Shown one piece after another: positions 8,281 to 16,586 of a stretch of 64,000 nt of DNA. The position numbers and the translations under genes are program-made. The stretch spans positions 44,322 to 108,321 of the forward strand of contig CALRJS020000006.1 of the NCBI GenBank assembly GCA_943367595.1, read 5' to 3'. The stretch is from MW101C3 sp943367595. GTDB lineage: Bacteria; Cyanobacteriota; Cyanobacteriia; PCC-6307; Cyanobiaceae. The notes under the pieces were generated by a model. The model was not told where the DNA came from and searched no databases. It saw only the letters and a list, made by a program, of their open reading frames with translations. Position 1 is the first letter of the stretch; every line of letters begins with the position of its first letter.

Positions 8281-8646
8281 TTACTTCTTCTTGCCGGCCA
8301 CGGTTTTGCGGGCGCCGCGGCGGGTGCGTGCGTTGGTGCGGGTGCGCTGCCCACGGACCGGCAGGCCCATGCGATGGCGGCGGCCACGAACGCAGCCGAT
8401 GTCCTGCAGACGCTTGAGCGCCATGCCCTCCTGACGGCGCAGGTCGCCTTCGAGGGTGAAGGATTCTGCTGCGGCGCGCAGTTTCTGCACGTCAGCGTCG
8501 TCAAGGTCTTTCACCCGGATGTCCGGGCTGACACCGGCCTTGGCCAGGATCTTCTGGGCACGGGTCAAGCCGATGCCATAGACGTAAGTGAGAGAGATCT
8601 CAACCCTCTTGTCACGAGGGATATCGACACCGGCAATCCGAGCCAC
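8281..8646 (-). CDS. rpsM: Ribosomal protein uS13
   Basis: S13 (121 residues) starts at a GTG at 8646 with VARIAGVDIPRDKRVEISL, the conserved N-terminus. The 13 further residues of the open frame have no family counterpart. It has YGIGLTRAQKIL, then RRQEGMALKRLQDIGC, and the C-terminal GLPVRGQRTRTNARTRRG that contacts the decoding-region RNA. It lies between rpmJ and rpsK. Confidence 0.96.
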   Translation of the reverse strand: MARIAGVDIPRDKRVEISLTYVYGIGLTRAQKILAKAGVSPDIRVKDLDDADVQKLRAAAESFTLEGDLRRQEGMALKRLQDIGCVRGRRHRMGLPVRGQRTRTNARTRRGARKTVAGKKK

Positions 8647-8742
8647 GAAGAAACGATTCAGTTGGGCAGAGGGGAGCCCAGCCACGGTGGGCTGGGTGGT
8701 GCGCCTAAAGGGCGCAGATGAATGAAGCGAGAACAGCGGAGG

Positions 8743-8856
8743 TCAGCCCTGGCGCTGTTTGTGCTTGGGGTTGGTGCAGATCACCATGACCCGGCCATGA
8801 CGGCGGATCACCCGGCACTTGTCACACATTTTCTTGACCGAGGCACGCACCTTCAT
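8743..8856 (-). CDS. rpmJ: Ribosomal protein bL36
   Basis: L36 is only 37 residues, beginning MKVRASVKKMCDKC at the ATG 8856. The zinc ligands C11, C14, C27 and H32 are all present, so this is the zinc-binding form, unlike the bL31 of this operon. The frame remains open upstream, but the extension is not part of the family. It lies between adk and rpsM. Confidence 0.96.
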   Translation of the reverse strand: MKVRASVKKMCDKCRVIRRHGRVMVICTNPKHKQRQG

Positions 8857-8902
8857 GAGCAGCGGTGCTCCAAATTTCCAAACAGACAACGTACCACAGC
8901 GG

Positions 8903-9451
8903 TCAACCCACAACAGCGGAGATACGCTCGGCAATCGCCTCGACCGTGCCACTGGCCTCGACGGAACTGAGCAGCCCCTTGGCGCGGTAGTACGCGATCA
9001 ACGGCTCCGTCTGATCGCTGTAGACGACAAGACGGTTGCGGATCACCGCTTCGTTGTCGTCGGCGCGGCCGCGTGCCAGCAGGCGCTCCACGAGCGTTTC
9101 GTCATCGAGGGCCAGGAGCACCACCAATTCGATCGGCTGGCCGATCTCCTCCAGCAGTTGCTGGAGGGCTTCGGCCTGGGCCAGGTTGCGTGGGAAACCA
9201 TCGAGCAGCCAGCCGCCGCTGCAGCAGGTCAGACGGGCACGAACGATCGCCAGCACCAGGGAGTCGCTGACCAGTTCGCCCCGGGCCATCACGGCCTCCG
9301 CTTCCTGGCCGAGCGCACTGCCCGCAGCCACTTCGGCGCGCAACAGCTCGCCGGTGGAGAGGTGCAGGAGGTTATGGCTGGCTGCGAGACGCTCAGCCTG
9401 GGTGCCCTTGCCGGCGCCCGGGGGGCCGAGAAAAAGAATGCGCTGCTTCAT
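8903..9451 (-). CDS. adk: Adenylate kinase
   Basis: Adenylate kinase (182 residues) catalyses ATP + AMP to 2 ADP. The P-loop is at the N-terminus (FLGPPGAGKGTQAERLA). The AMP-binding segment is HLSTGELLRAEVAAG, and the GGWLLDGFPRN motif follows. The LID is short, without a zinc-binding insertion, as in many cyanobacterial enzymes. Its place after secY in the ribosomal operon is the usual one. Confidence 0.96.
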   Translation of the reverse strand: MKQRILFLGPPGAGKGTQAERLAASHNLLHLSTGELLRAEVAAGSALGQEAEAVMARGELVSDSLVLAIVRARLTCCSGGWLLDGFPRNLAQAEALQQLLEEIGQPIELVVLLALDDETLVERLLARGRADDNEAVIRNRLVVYSDQTEPLIAYYRAKGLLSSVEASGTVEAIAERISAVVG

Positions 9452-9533
9452 GGAAGGGGGCGGATGAGCGGAAACCAGGGAAGGGGCGGGGGAGTGGCGA
9501 TGACCTGGGGAGCCATGGAAGGGATAGGGCGCG

Positions 9534-10853
9534 TCACTGGCGCACCATGCCCTCGTAGCGCTGAGAGATCACGTAGGTCTGGACCTGCTTGGCGGTGTCG
9601 ATCGCCACGCCCACCAGGATCAGCAGGGAGGTGGCCCCCAGCCCCTGGAAGGTGCGCACCTGAGTGGCGCCTTCCACAGCCGAGGGAATGATTGCCACCG
9701 CACCGAGAAAGAGACCCCCGAGGATGGTGAGCCGGTTCTGGACCCCACTGAGATAAATGGCAGTGGCAGAGCCGGGACGCACACCCGGAACGGCTACACC
9801 ACTGCGCTTGAGGTTGGTGGCGATGTCGACCGGATTGATCGTGAGGGTGGCGTAGAACAGTGAAAAGCCGATGATCAACGCGAAGAAGAGCAGGGCATAA
9901 AGCCACGGCGTGCTGCTGTTGGGGCTGAGGTAGCCGGCCAGCTGGATCAGCCAGGGGGCGCGGGTGAGGTTGGCGATGGTGAGGGGGAGAAACACCACGG
10001 CTGACGCAAAGATGATCGGCATCACCCCACCGGCATTGAGCTTCAAGGGGAGGTAGCTCTGACGTGCGGAAAGGGGGCTGTTTTGCCCGACCTGGCGCTT
10101 GGCGCTCACGATCGGGATGCGACGGCTGCCTTCCTGCACGAAAATGATGCCAACGATCGTGACCAGGAAGATCAGCACCAGCACCACGATTCCGCCCACG
10201 GTGGCCCGGTCGCCGCTCTGGGCCAGCTCGACGGTGGAGCCGAGGGCGCGCGGCAGGGTGGCCACAATGTTCACGAAGATCACCAGCGAGGCTCCCTGGC
10301 CGATCCCCCGCTCGGTGATTACTTCGCTGATCCACATCACCACCATCGATCCCGCCACAAGCGCGAGGGAGGTCTGGATGACGAACACAGGAGCTGATAC
10401 TCCCGGGATGGCGTATTGCCGCAGGATCAGGGCGAACACCGTGCTCTGCAGGATCCCCCATCCCAGTGCCACATAGCGGGTGATCTGAGCGATCTTGCGC
10501 CGGCCGGCTTCCCCTTCGTTCTTCTGGAGGTCCTCCAGCTGGGGCACCGCCGCTGTGAGGAGCTGAAGAATGATCGAGGCGTTGATGAACGGCAGGATTC
10601 CAAGCGCGAACACGCCAAGGGTGGAGATGCCCCCGCCCGTGAAGATGTCGAGGAAGCCGATCAGCTGGCCGCCCTGCTGGATGAACTGCTGGAAGGCCAC
10701 CCGGTCGATGCCGGGAACGGGGATGTAGATCCCCAGGCGCACCAACAGCAGCAAGCCAAGCGTGGTGAGCACCCGGTCACGGAGCCCCTTGGACTGGATC
10801 AGCTGGGTGAGGATTTCGCCGGCGCTGGGGTTGCGCCCCCGGCTAAGGAGCAT
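9534..10853 (-). CDS. secY: Preprotein translocase subunit SecY
   Basis: SecY (439 residues) forms the channel of the Sec translocon in plasma and thylakoid membranes. About ten hydrophobic segments can be traced. Family features include VPGIDRVAFQQF near the N-terminus, the plug and TM2 region LGVFALGILPFINASIILQLL, and the cytoplasmic loop VQEGSRRIPIVSAKR. It lies between rplO and adk, but a 143-nt spacer with a strong hairpin separates it from rplO. Confidence 0.96.
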   Translation of the reverse strand: MLLSRGRNPSAGEILTQLIQSKGLRDRVLTTLGLLLLVRLGIYIPVPGIDRVAFQQFIQQGGQLIGFLDIFTGGGISTLGVFALGILPFINASIILQLLTAAVPQLEDLQKNEGEAGRRKIAQITRYVALGWGILQSTVFALILRQYAIPGVSAPVFVIQTSLALVAGSMVVMWISEVITERGIGQGASLVIFVNIVATLPRALGSTVELAQSGDRATVGGIVVLVLIFLVTIVGIIFVQEGSRRIPIVSAKRQVGQNSPLSARQSYLPLKLNAGGVMPIIFASAVVFLPLTIANLTRAPWLIQLAGYLSPNSSTPWLYALLFFALIIGFSLFYATLTINPVDIATNLKRSGVAVPGVRPGSATAIYLSGVQNRLTILGGLFLGAVAIIPSAVEGATQVRTFQGLGATSLLILVGVAIDTAKQVQTYVISQRYEGMVRQ

Positions 10854-10960
10854 GGTGTGTTCTCAGGCGGTGGGGGAGGCAGAAAGGAGACGCTGCGGAG
10901 CGACACGAAAGCCGCCTGCCGTTCCGCAGGACGGTGGCAGACGGCTCTGAGACCAGGAAA

Positions 10961-10983
10961 CCCCACCAGCATGGCTGGCGGGG
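10961..10983 (-). terminator. Hairpin between rplO and secY
   Basis: In the minus-strand transcript, 10-nt arms (10961-10970 and 10974-10983) form a continuous 10-bp stem including one G-U pair, with a CAT triloop, followed by TTTCC. On the plus strand the same position would be an A-C mismatch, so the structure is designed for the ribosomal transcript. It starts 14 nt beyond the rplO stop. It may be a partial terminator, attenuator or mRNA-processing site; the T run is short. Confidence 0.5.
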
Positions 10984-10996
10984 TGTGGAGGTGGGG

Positions 10997-11446
10997 TCAG
11001 GTGAGCTCGCAGGTGCCACCGGCGGCTTCGATCTTTTCACGGGCCGACGCGGTGAACGCGGCAGCCTGAACAGTGAGTTTCACGCTGAGATCGCCGTCGC
11101 CGAGGATTTTCAGAGGGTGCTTGGGGCTGGTGACCAGCCCTTCATTCACCAGCACATCCAGGTTGACGGTGCTGCCGGCCTTGAGGCTCGACAGCTTGGC
11201 CACGTTCAGCACGGTGAACGACTTGGGGTTCACCAGCGGGAAGTGCTTGAGCTTGGGGACCCGCCGATAGAGCGGCATCTGACCGCCTTCGAAACCGGGG
11301 CGGGTGGGGCTGCCGGAGCGGGACTTCTGGCCGCGCATGCCGAAGCCGCAGCTGGCACCCTGACCGGCGGCGATGCCGCGGCCTTTACGGAGCTTGCGGC
11401 GCCGGGCGCCAGCCTGGGGCTTGAGGGTCTGGAGAGTGTGGGTCAT
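10997..11446 (-). CDS. rplO: Ribosomal protein uL15
   Basis: L15 (149 residues) has the basic Gly-rich N-terminal extension RRKLRKGRGIAAGQGASCG, GQKSRSGSPTRPGFEGGQMPLYRR and the C-terminal ligand-like half with VKLTVQAAAFTASAREKIEA. It directly follows rpsE; rpmD (L30), which sits between these genes in E. coli, is absent as in other cyanobacteria. Confidence 0.97.
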   Translation of the reverse strand: MTHTLQTLKPQAGARRRKLRKGRGIAAGQGASCGFGMRGQKSRSGSPTRPGFEGGQMPLYRRVPKLKHFPLVNPKSFTVLNVAKLSSLKAGSTVNLDVLVNEGLVTSPKHPLKILGDGDLSVKLTVQAAAFTASAREKIEAAGGTCELT

Positions 11447-11451
11447 GGGGC

Positions 11452-12096
11452 TCAGGAGTAAATCTGCTCGAGGGAGATGCCCCGTTCCTTGGCGGTTTCC
11501 TTGTGGGTGCGGAGCGCCTGCAGCGCCTCGATGGCGGCGCGGGCATTGTTGAGGGGCGTCTTGCTGCCCAGGCGCTTCGCCAGCACGTTCTTGATGCCCG
11601 CGAGCTCAAGGACGGTGCGGATGGAACCGCCTGCGATCACGCCGGTGCCCGGGGCGGCCGGGCGCATGAGCACGCTGGCAGCGCCATCGACCCCACGGCT
11701 CTCGGTGGGAATCGAGCTGGTGCGGGTGAGAGGAACCTTGACAAGGTGCTTCTTGCCGTCGGCCACACCCTTGCGGACGGCACCGATGACATCGCCGGCC
11801 TTACCGACGCCCACACCCACCTGGCCGCGTTCGTTGCCGACCACGATGATGGCGCGGAAGCTCATCTTCTTACCGCCTTTGACGGTTTTGGAGACGCGGC
11901 GGATCTGGACCACACGCTCCTGCCATTCGGAGTCGCGCTCCTGACCGCCGCGCCGCCCTTCACCACGGCGACCGCCGCCGCTGCCGCCGCGACGATCGCC
12001 GCCTTTGCCGCCACCGCCACCGCGCCGCTGTTCGGGCTGGCCTTCAGCCGCCGCTGGCACGTCGCTGGACTGGATCGTTTCGTTGATTTCGGTCAT
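11452..12096 (-). CDS. rpsE: Ribosomal protein uS5 with Gly/Arg-rich extension
   Basis: S5 (214 residues from the ATG at 12096). The core starts WQERVVQIRRVSKTVKGG and includes RAIIVVGNERGQVGVGVGKA and GVIAGGSIRTVLELAGI, all typical. Before it lies a Gly/Arg-rich segment of about 30 residues (QRRGGGGGKGGDRRGG and onward), longer and more repetitive than in E. coli S5. The frame is open upstream to 12258, but that part is antisense to rplR. Confidence 0.96.
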   Translation of the reverse strand: MTEINETIQSSDVPAAAEGQPEQRRGGGGGKGGDRRGGSGGGRRGEGRRGGQERDSEWQERVVQIRRVSKTVKGGKKMSFRAIIVVGNERGQVGVGVGKAGDVIGAVRKGVADGKKHLVKVPLTRTSSIPTESRGVDGAASVLMRPAAPGTGVIAGGSIRTVLELAGIKNVLAKRLGSKTPLNNARAAIEALQALRTHKETAKERGISLEQIYS

Positions 12097-12109
12097 GGTT
12101 GGATCCGGT

Positions 12110-12475
12110 TCAGAACTGAAGGCCCGCTTCACGGGCAGCGTCGGCAAGAGCCTTGACACGGCCGTGATAGAGGTTGCCGCCACGATCGAACACCACCTGC
12201 TGAATGCCTTTGGCGAGGGCACGTTGGGCCACCAGATGACCCACGGCCACGGAGGCATCGCAGGTGGAGCTGGCGCTCAGGGTGGTGCGCAGATCTTTGT
12301 CGAGCGTCGAAGCGGCGCAGAGCGTGCTCTGTGCGTCGTCGTCGATGACCTGGGCGTAGATGTGATTGTTGGAGCGGAACACCGCCAACCGCGGACGGGC
12401 GGCGGATCCGGTGAGATGGCGACGCAGACGGCGGTGACGCTTCTGGGTCTGGGCTTTGCGGGAAACGGTGGACAT
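12110..12475 (-). CDS. rplR: Ribosomal protein uL18
   Basis: L18 (121 residues) binds 5S rRNA. It starts MSTVSRKAQTQKRHRRLRRH, then has RPRLAVFRSNNHIYAQVIDD, AKGIQQVVFDRGGNLYHGRV and the final ALADAAREAGLQF, the full family pattern. It lies between rplF and rpsE, 13 nt ahead of rpsE. Confidence 0.97.
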   Translation of the reverse strand: MSTVSRKAQTQKRHRRLRRHLTGSAARPRLAVFRSNNHIYAQVIDDDAQSTLCAASTLDKDLRTTLSASSTCDASVAVGHLVAQRALAKGIQQVVFDRGGNLYHGRVKALADAAREAGLQF

Positions 12476-12507
12476 GGCAGTGGAGGGATGGGACGCTCAG
12501 GCAGGCC

Positions 12508-13047
12508 TCATTTCTTACCGGTTTTGCCGGCCTTGCGCAGAATGCGCTCGCCCTCGTACTTGATGCCCTTGCCCTTGTAGGGCTCAGGAGGACGAATGGC
12601 GCGGACCTTGGCCGCTTCGTTGCCGACCAGTTCCTTGTCGAAACCGGAGACCAGCACCTGGGTGTTGCCCTCCACGGTGAAGACGATGCCTTCGGGGGGC
12701 ACCACTTCGACCGGGTGGCTGTAGCCGGCACTCACCACGAGCTTCGTACCTTGAACCTGGGCCCGGTAGCCCACGCCCACGATTTCGAGCTTGCGGGTGA
12801 AGCCTTTGCTCACCCCTTCGACCATGTTGGCCACCAGCGTACGGCAGAGTCCGTGGCGCTCCCGTGAGCGGCGGGTGGCTGTGGAAGGGGCAACAACGAG
12901 AGTGTTTTCTTCCTGGTGAATTTCGACACCTTCAGGGAGGGTGCGGTTCAGTTCGCCTTTGGGCCCCTTGACATGGACCGAGAGGCCGTTGAGGCTCACG
13001 GTCACCTTGTCGGGGATCGGAATCGGTGCTTTACCAATACGTGACAT
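12508..13047 (-). CDS. rplF: Ribosomal protein uL6
   Basis: L6 (179 residues) begins MSRIGKAPIPIPDKVTV. It has the tandem L6 folds, with GVSKGFTRKLEIVGVGYRAQ in the centre and the C-terminal PPEPYKGKGIKYEGERILRK signature that contacts the sarcin-ricin region. It lies between rpsH and rplR. Confidence 0.97.
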   Translation of the reverse strand: MSRIGKAPIPIPDKVTVSLNGLSVHVKGPKGELNRTLPEGVEIHQEENTLVVAPSTATRRSRERHGLCRTLVANMVEGVSKGFTRKLEIVGVGYRAQVQGTKLVVSAGYSHPVEVVPPEGIVFTVEGNTQVLVSGFDKELVGNEAAKVRAIRPPEPYKGKGIKYEGERILRKAGKTGKK

Positions 13048-13062
13048 GAATCAACTCCCTTT

Positions 13063-13464
13063 TCAGTAGATGTAGCAGAGGACTTCACCGCCGACACCCT
13101 GCTTACGGGCGTCACGGTCGCTCATCACACCCTTGGAGGTGGAAATGATCGCGACGCCGAGGCCACCCAGCACCTTGGGGAGTTGACGTGTGTTCTTGTA
13201 AATCCGCAGACCCGGCTTGCTGACGCGCTTGACGGAGCGGATCGTGGGCTGACGATGCTTGCCGCTGTATTTCAGCTCAAGAACGAGATGCCTTTGCACC
13301 CCTTCACCTTCTTCGCTGATCTGGGCAATGAACCCTTCCTGCTGCAGCACTTTGGCGATGCTGTGCGACAGGCGGGAAGCAGGCACCTTGGTGGTCTGAT
13401 GCTTTTTCTCACTCGCATTGCGAATGCGGGTGAGCATGTCTGAAATCGGGTCGTGGTTGGCCAT
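13063..13464 (-). CDS. rpsH: Ribosomal protein uS8
   Basis: S8 (133 residues) begins MANHDPISDMLTRIRNA. It has VKRVSKPGLRIYKNTRQLP and ends with the family signature GLGVAIISTSKGVMSDRDAR and EVLCYIY. In E. coli rpsN precedes it; here rplE does, so S14 is encoded elsewhere, as in other cyanobacteria. Confidence 0.97.
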   Translation of the reverse strand: MANHDPISDMLTRIRNASEKKHQTTKVPASRLSHSIAKVLQQEGFIAQISEEGEGVQRHLVLELKYSGKHRQPTIRSVKRVSKPGLRIYKNTRQLPKVLGGLGVAIISTSKGVMSDRDARKQGVGGEVLCYIY

Positions 13465-13484
13465 GTTGGGGGTCCGAAGAGGGC

Positions 13485-14024
13485 TCAGTTGCTGCGGAAC
13501 GGCATTCCCATCTCGCGGAGGAGGGCCCGGCCCTCTTCGTCGTTACGGGCACTGGTCACGATGGTGATGTCCATGCCCCGGATGGCATCGATCTTGTCGT
13601 AGGAGATTTCCGGAAAGATGATCTGTTCCCGGACTCCAAGGGTGTAATTCCCCCGTCCATCGAAACTCTTGGGGCTCACACCGCGGAAATCGCGGATGCG
13701 GGGCAAGGCCAGATGGATCAGGCGCTCGAGGAAGGCATACATCCGGTCACCACGAAGGGTGACGGCGACGCCGATCGGCATGCCCTGGCGGATCTTGAAG
13801 CTGGCGATGGCCTTCTTGGCACGGGTCACCACCACCTTCTGGCCGGTGATCGTGGCCAGTTCAGCGATCGAAGCCTCAAGGGCCTTGGCGTTCTGGGCGG
13901 CCTCGCCGAGACCTCGGTTCACGGTGACTTTCATCACCTTGGGAACCTCATGAATGTTGGAGAGGCTGAGATCCTTCAGCAGCTTGGGCTGGATCGTCTC
14001 CCGGTAGCGCTGTTTGAGTGACAT
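13485..14024 (-). CDS. rplE: Ribosomal protein uL5
   Basis: L5 (179 residues) binds 5S rRNA at the central protuberance. It has LKDLSLSNIHEVPKVMKVTV, then RAKKAIASFKIRQGMPIGVA and GNYTLGVREQIIFPEISYD, all diagnostic. A 116-nt spacer separates it from rplX upstream, unusually wide for this operon; I see no gene in that spacer. Confidence 0.97.
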   Translation of the reverse strand: MSLKQRYRETIQPKLLKDLSLSNIHEVPKVMKVTVNRGLGEAAQNAKALEASIAELATITGQKVVVTRAKKAIASFKIRQGMPIGVAVTLRGDRMYAFLERLIHLALPRIRDFRGVSPKSFDGRGNYTLGVREQIIFPEISYDKIDAIRGMDITIVTSARNDEEGRALLREMGMPFRSN

Positions 14025-14140
14025 GGCGGGGTGGGGGAAATTCGCTTCTGGGCGTTGTCAGAAGGCGGACAGGAACGGGGAGTGCAGGGACGGGCGGGGG
14101 AGGTGACTCCATGGCCGAGGCCACCGAATCGAGGGTGTGC

Positions 14141-14497
14141 TCAATCGAGCAGTTCGCCGGTCTTGGTGAGGCGACGCTTCTTGGTGCCGTCGGCCTGGAT
14201 GGCTATGGCGACACGGCTGGGAACGTTCTGGCTGGTGGAGAACACCATCACGTTCGAAGCATGCACAGAGGCTTCTTCCGTGACGATCCGGCCGGTTTCG
14301 CCTTCCTGGGTGGGCTTCACGTGACGGGTGCGCAGGTTGATGCCCTGCACCACCACGCGGTTCTCGTAAGGAAGGGTGCGCAGAACTTCACCGGTTTTTC
14401 CCTTGTCCTTGCCAGCGATCACCTTGACGGTGTCACCTTTGCGGATGCGCATCTTGACCCGCTTGGCGGGCCGTGGCTGGGGTGTTGCGGCGGCCAT
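14141..14497 (-). CDS. rplX: Ribosomal protein uL24
   Basis: L24 (118 residues) has the KOW motif in RIRKGDTVKVIAGKDKGKTG, followed by NRVVVQGINLRTRHVKPTQE. A basic Ala/Pro-rich N-terminus of about 15 residues precedes it. It starts 1 nt after rplN ends, so the two are probably coupled. Confidence 0.96.
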   Translation of the reverse strand: MAAATPQPRPAKRVKMRIRKGDTVKVIAGKDKGKTGEVLRTLPYENRVVVQGINLRTRHVKPTQEGETGRIVTEEASVHASNVMVFSTSQNVPSRVAIAIQADGTKKRRLTKTGELLD

Positions 14498-14498
14498 T

Positions 14499-14864
14499 TC
14501 AGATCACCTCCGGGGCGAGTGACACGATCTTGGTGAAGTTGCGCTCGCGCAGTTCACGGGCGACCGGACCGAACACACGCGTGCCCTTCGGGTTGTTGTC
14601 GTTGCCGAGGATCACGGCGGCGTTGTCGTCGAAGCGGATCGAGTTGCCCGTGTCGCGCCGCAGCGTGGCGCGGGTGCGCACCACCACAGCCTTGACGACG
14701 TCCGACTTCTTCACCCCCATGTTGGGCATGGCGTCTTTGACGGCGGCGACGATCACATCGCCGACGTGGGCATACCGGCGGTTGGTGCCCAGCACACGAA
14801 TGCACTGGATGCGCTTGGCGCCGCTGTTGTCAGCGACATTGAGGAAGGTTTCCTGCTGAATCAT
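14499..14864 (-). CDS. rplN: Ribosomal protein uL14
   Basis: L14 (121 residues) begins MIQQETFLNVADNSGAKRI. It has RYAHVGDVIVAAVKDAMP, VVVRTRATLRRDTGNSIRFD and GTRVFGPVARELRERNFTKI, the complete family pattern. It lies between rpsQ and rplX. Confidence 0.97.
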   Translation of the reverse strand: MIQQETFLNVADNSGAKRIQCIRVLGTNRRYAHVGDVIVAAVKDAMPNMGVKKSDVVKAVVVRTRATLRRDTGNSIRFDDNAAVILGNDNNPKGTRVFGPVARELRERNFTKIVSLAPEVI

Positions 14865-14876
14865 GGTGTGACCTCC

Positions 14877-15128
14877 TCAGCTCGCGCCGGATGGGGTGAG
14901 AACTTCCGCCACTGCCCAGCGCTTGGTGCGGCTGAGGGGACGGGTTTCGGTGATGCGGACGCGATCACCGACCCGACAACGGTTGTCTTCGTCGTGGGCC
15001 TTGTAGCGGGTGGTGCGGCTGACGGTCTTTTGATAGATGGGATGGGGGAAGCGGTTCTCCACCGCGACCACCACCGTTTTTTCCATCTTGTCGCTGACGA
15101 CGGTGCCGACCCTTTCCTTGAGTGCCAT
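14877..15128 (-). CDS. rpsQ: Ribosomal protein uS17
   Basis: S17 (83 residues) begins MALKERVGTVVSDKMEKTVV. It has NRFPHPIYQKTVSRTTRYKA, HDEDNRCRVGDRVRITETRP and a C-terminal LSRTKRWAVAEVL. It lies between rpmC and rplN. Confidence 0.97.
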   Translation of the reverse strand: MALKERVGTVVSDKMEKTVVVAVENRFPHPIYQKTVSRTTRYKAHDEDNRCRVGDRVRITETRPLSRTKRWAVAEVLTPSGAS

Positions 15129-15142
15129 GGGGTGGTGGGGGA

Positions 15143-15358
15143 TCAGGAGGCGGAGGGAGCGGAGCGTTGCCGCTCCTGCTGCACCGTCAACAGCTGAGCC
15201 AGCTTGGTGCGGCTCTGCTTGAACAGGTGCGGTTGCTCCAGCCGGCGGGTGGCCCGCTGGAAGCGGAGGTTGAACAGTTCACGGCGGCAACCGCCGATCT
15301 GTTCGACCAATTCGGCATCGGTGAGGGTTCGCACCTCGGCGATGGCAGGACGTGCCAT
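15143..15358 (-). CDS. rpmC: Ribosomal protein uL29
   Basis: L29 (71 residues) is a two-helix protein near the exit tunnel. It has EVRTLTDAELVEQIGGCRRE, then LFNLRFQRATRRLEQPHLFK, followed by SRTKLAQLLTVQQER. It begins 2 nt after rplP ends. Confidence 0.95.
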   Translation of the reverse strand: MARPAIAEVRTLTDAELVEQIGGCRRELFNLRFQRATRRLEQPHLFKQSRTKLAQLLTVQQERQRSAPSAS

Positions 15359-15360
15359 GT

Positions 15361-15822
15361 TCAGGACTCCAGGGCGAGAGAGGGTTCGGGGGAAGCTTCC
15401 GGCTCCTGGTCAGCCAAGGCGAGGAACTTCGTCTTGACCGGCAGCTTGTACTGCGCCAGGCGCATGGCCTCCTTGGCGATGGCCGGGGTGATTTCAGGCC
15501 CGCCCATCTCGAAGAGAATCCGGCCGGGCTTGATCACCGCCACCCAGAATTCAGGGTTGCCTTTACCGGAACCCATACGGGTTTCGGCGGGGCGCATGGT
15601 GACCGGCTTGTCGGGGAAGATCCGGATCCAGATCTTTCCTCCCCGTTTGACATAGCGGGTCATCGCCCGACGGCTGGCTTCGATCTGGCGAGAAGTGATC
15701 CAGCCACATTCCTGGGCCTGGAGGGCAAACTCACCGAAGGCAATGGTGTTACCCCGGGTGGCGACGCCGCGCATGCGACCTCGCTGTTGTTTGCGGAATT
15801 TGACGCGTTTGGGACTCAGCAT
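15361..15822 (-). CDS. rplP: Ribosomal protein uL16
   Basis: L16 (153 residues) begins MLSPKRVKFRKQQRGRMRG. It has TSRQIEASRRAMTRYVKRGG, then IWIRIFPDKPVTMRPAETRM and GSGKGNPEFWVAVIKPGRIL. A C-terminal acidic tail of about 15 residues (EPEASPEPSLALES) extends past the usual end. Confidence 0.97.
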   Translation of the reverse strand: MLSPKRVKFRKQQRGRMRGVATRGNTIAFGEFALQAQECGWITSRQIEASRRAMTRYVKRGGKIWIRIFPDKPVTMRPAETRMGSGKGNPEFWVAVIKPGRILFEMGGPEITPAIAKEAMRLAQYKLPVKTKFLALADQEPEASPEPSLALES

Positions 15823-15838
15823 GGTTCAGGCCTCCTGA

Positions 15839-16567
15839 TCACTCCTCGTTCGAGCGGTCTTCGAACTGTTGGGGCCGCCGGCTGCTCCGGCGCCTGGGTG
15901 CTCCACCAGCGGGCAGTTGCTCCTTCTGCCCAGGAAGCACCTCTCCTTTGAACACCCAGACCTTGATTCCCAGCACCCCGTAGGTGGTGGTGGCGACCTT
16001 GGTGGCGTAATCGATGTCGGCGCGCAGCGTGTGCAGAGGCACGCGGCCTTCGCGGGTCCATTCCGTCCGGGCGATTTCGGCGCCGTTGAGACGACCGCTC
16101 ACCTGGATCTTCAGCCCGAGCACACCGGCCCGCTGGGCGCGCTGCACCGTCATCCGCATGACGCGGCGGAAGGCGACCCGCTTTTCCAGTTGCTGAGCGA
16201 TGTATTCGGCCAGCAGGTAGGCGTCAGCGTCGACCCGCTCCACCTCAACGACATTGATGCGCACCTGGCGCTGGCGGTCGCCGAGCGTGGTCTGGATGCC
16301 GGCACGAAGCTCTTCGATGCCGCTGCCTTGGCGGCCGACCAGCACGCCGGGGCGCGCCGTTTTGAGCTCCACTTCGAGTTGATCGGCCTTGCGGGCGATC
16401 AGCACGTCGGAGATGCCGGCGCTGGCATATTTCTTGTGGATGAAGCGACGAATCCGATCGTCTTCCTGGAGAAGAATCGGATAGGTCTTGCTGGGGGCAT
16501 ACCAGCGGGAGCGGTGGTCCTGGGTGATCCCCAGGCGCAATCCGGTTGGATGGATCTTGTGTCCCAT
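15839..16567 (-). CDS. rpsC: Ribosomal protein uS3
   Basis: S3 (242 residues from the ATG at 16567, MGHKIHPTGLRLGITQDH). It has the KH domain with RPGVLVGRQGSGIEELRAGI and the S3 C-terminal domain with GLKIQVSGRLNGAEIARTEW and LRADIDYATKVATTTYGVLG. The basic tail is short. The open frame extends 15 codons upstream into the rplV-rpsC spacer, which is not preferred. Confidence 0.97.
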   Translation of the reverse strand: MGHKIHPTGLRLGITQDHRSRWYAPSKTYPILLQEDDRIRRFIHKKYASAGISDVLIARKADQLEVELKTARPGVLVGRQGSGIEELRAGIQTTLGDRQRQVRINVVEVERVDADAYLLAEYIAQQLEKRVAFRRVMRMTVQRAQRAGVLGLKIQVSGRLNGAEIARTEWTREGRVPLHTLRADIDYATKVATTTYGVLGIKVWVFKGEVLPGQKEQLPAGGAPRRRSSRRPQQFEDRSNEE

Positions 16568-16586
16568 CGGGCGGTGTCCTCGGGGG

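Noticed and set aside
14025..14140. Missing rpsN or other small gene in the rplE-rplX spacer
   Set aside because: The spacer shows no frame with S14 or other ribosomal motifs; S14 lies elsewhere in cyanobacteria.
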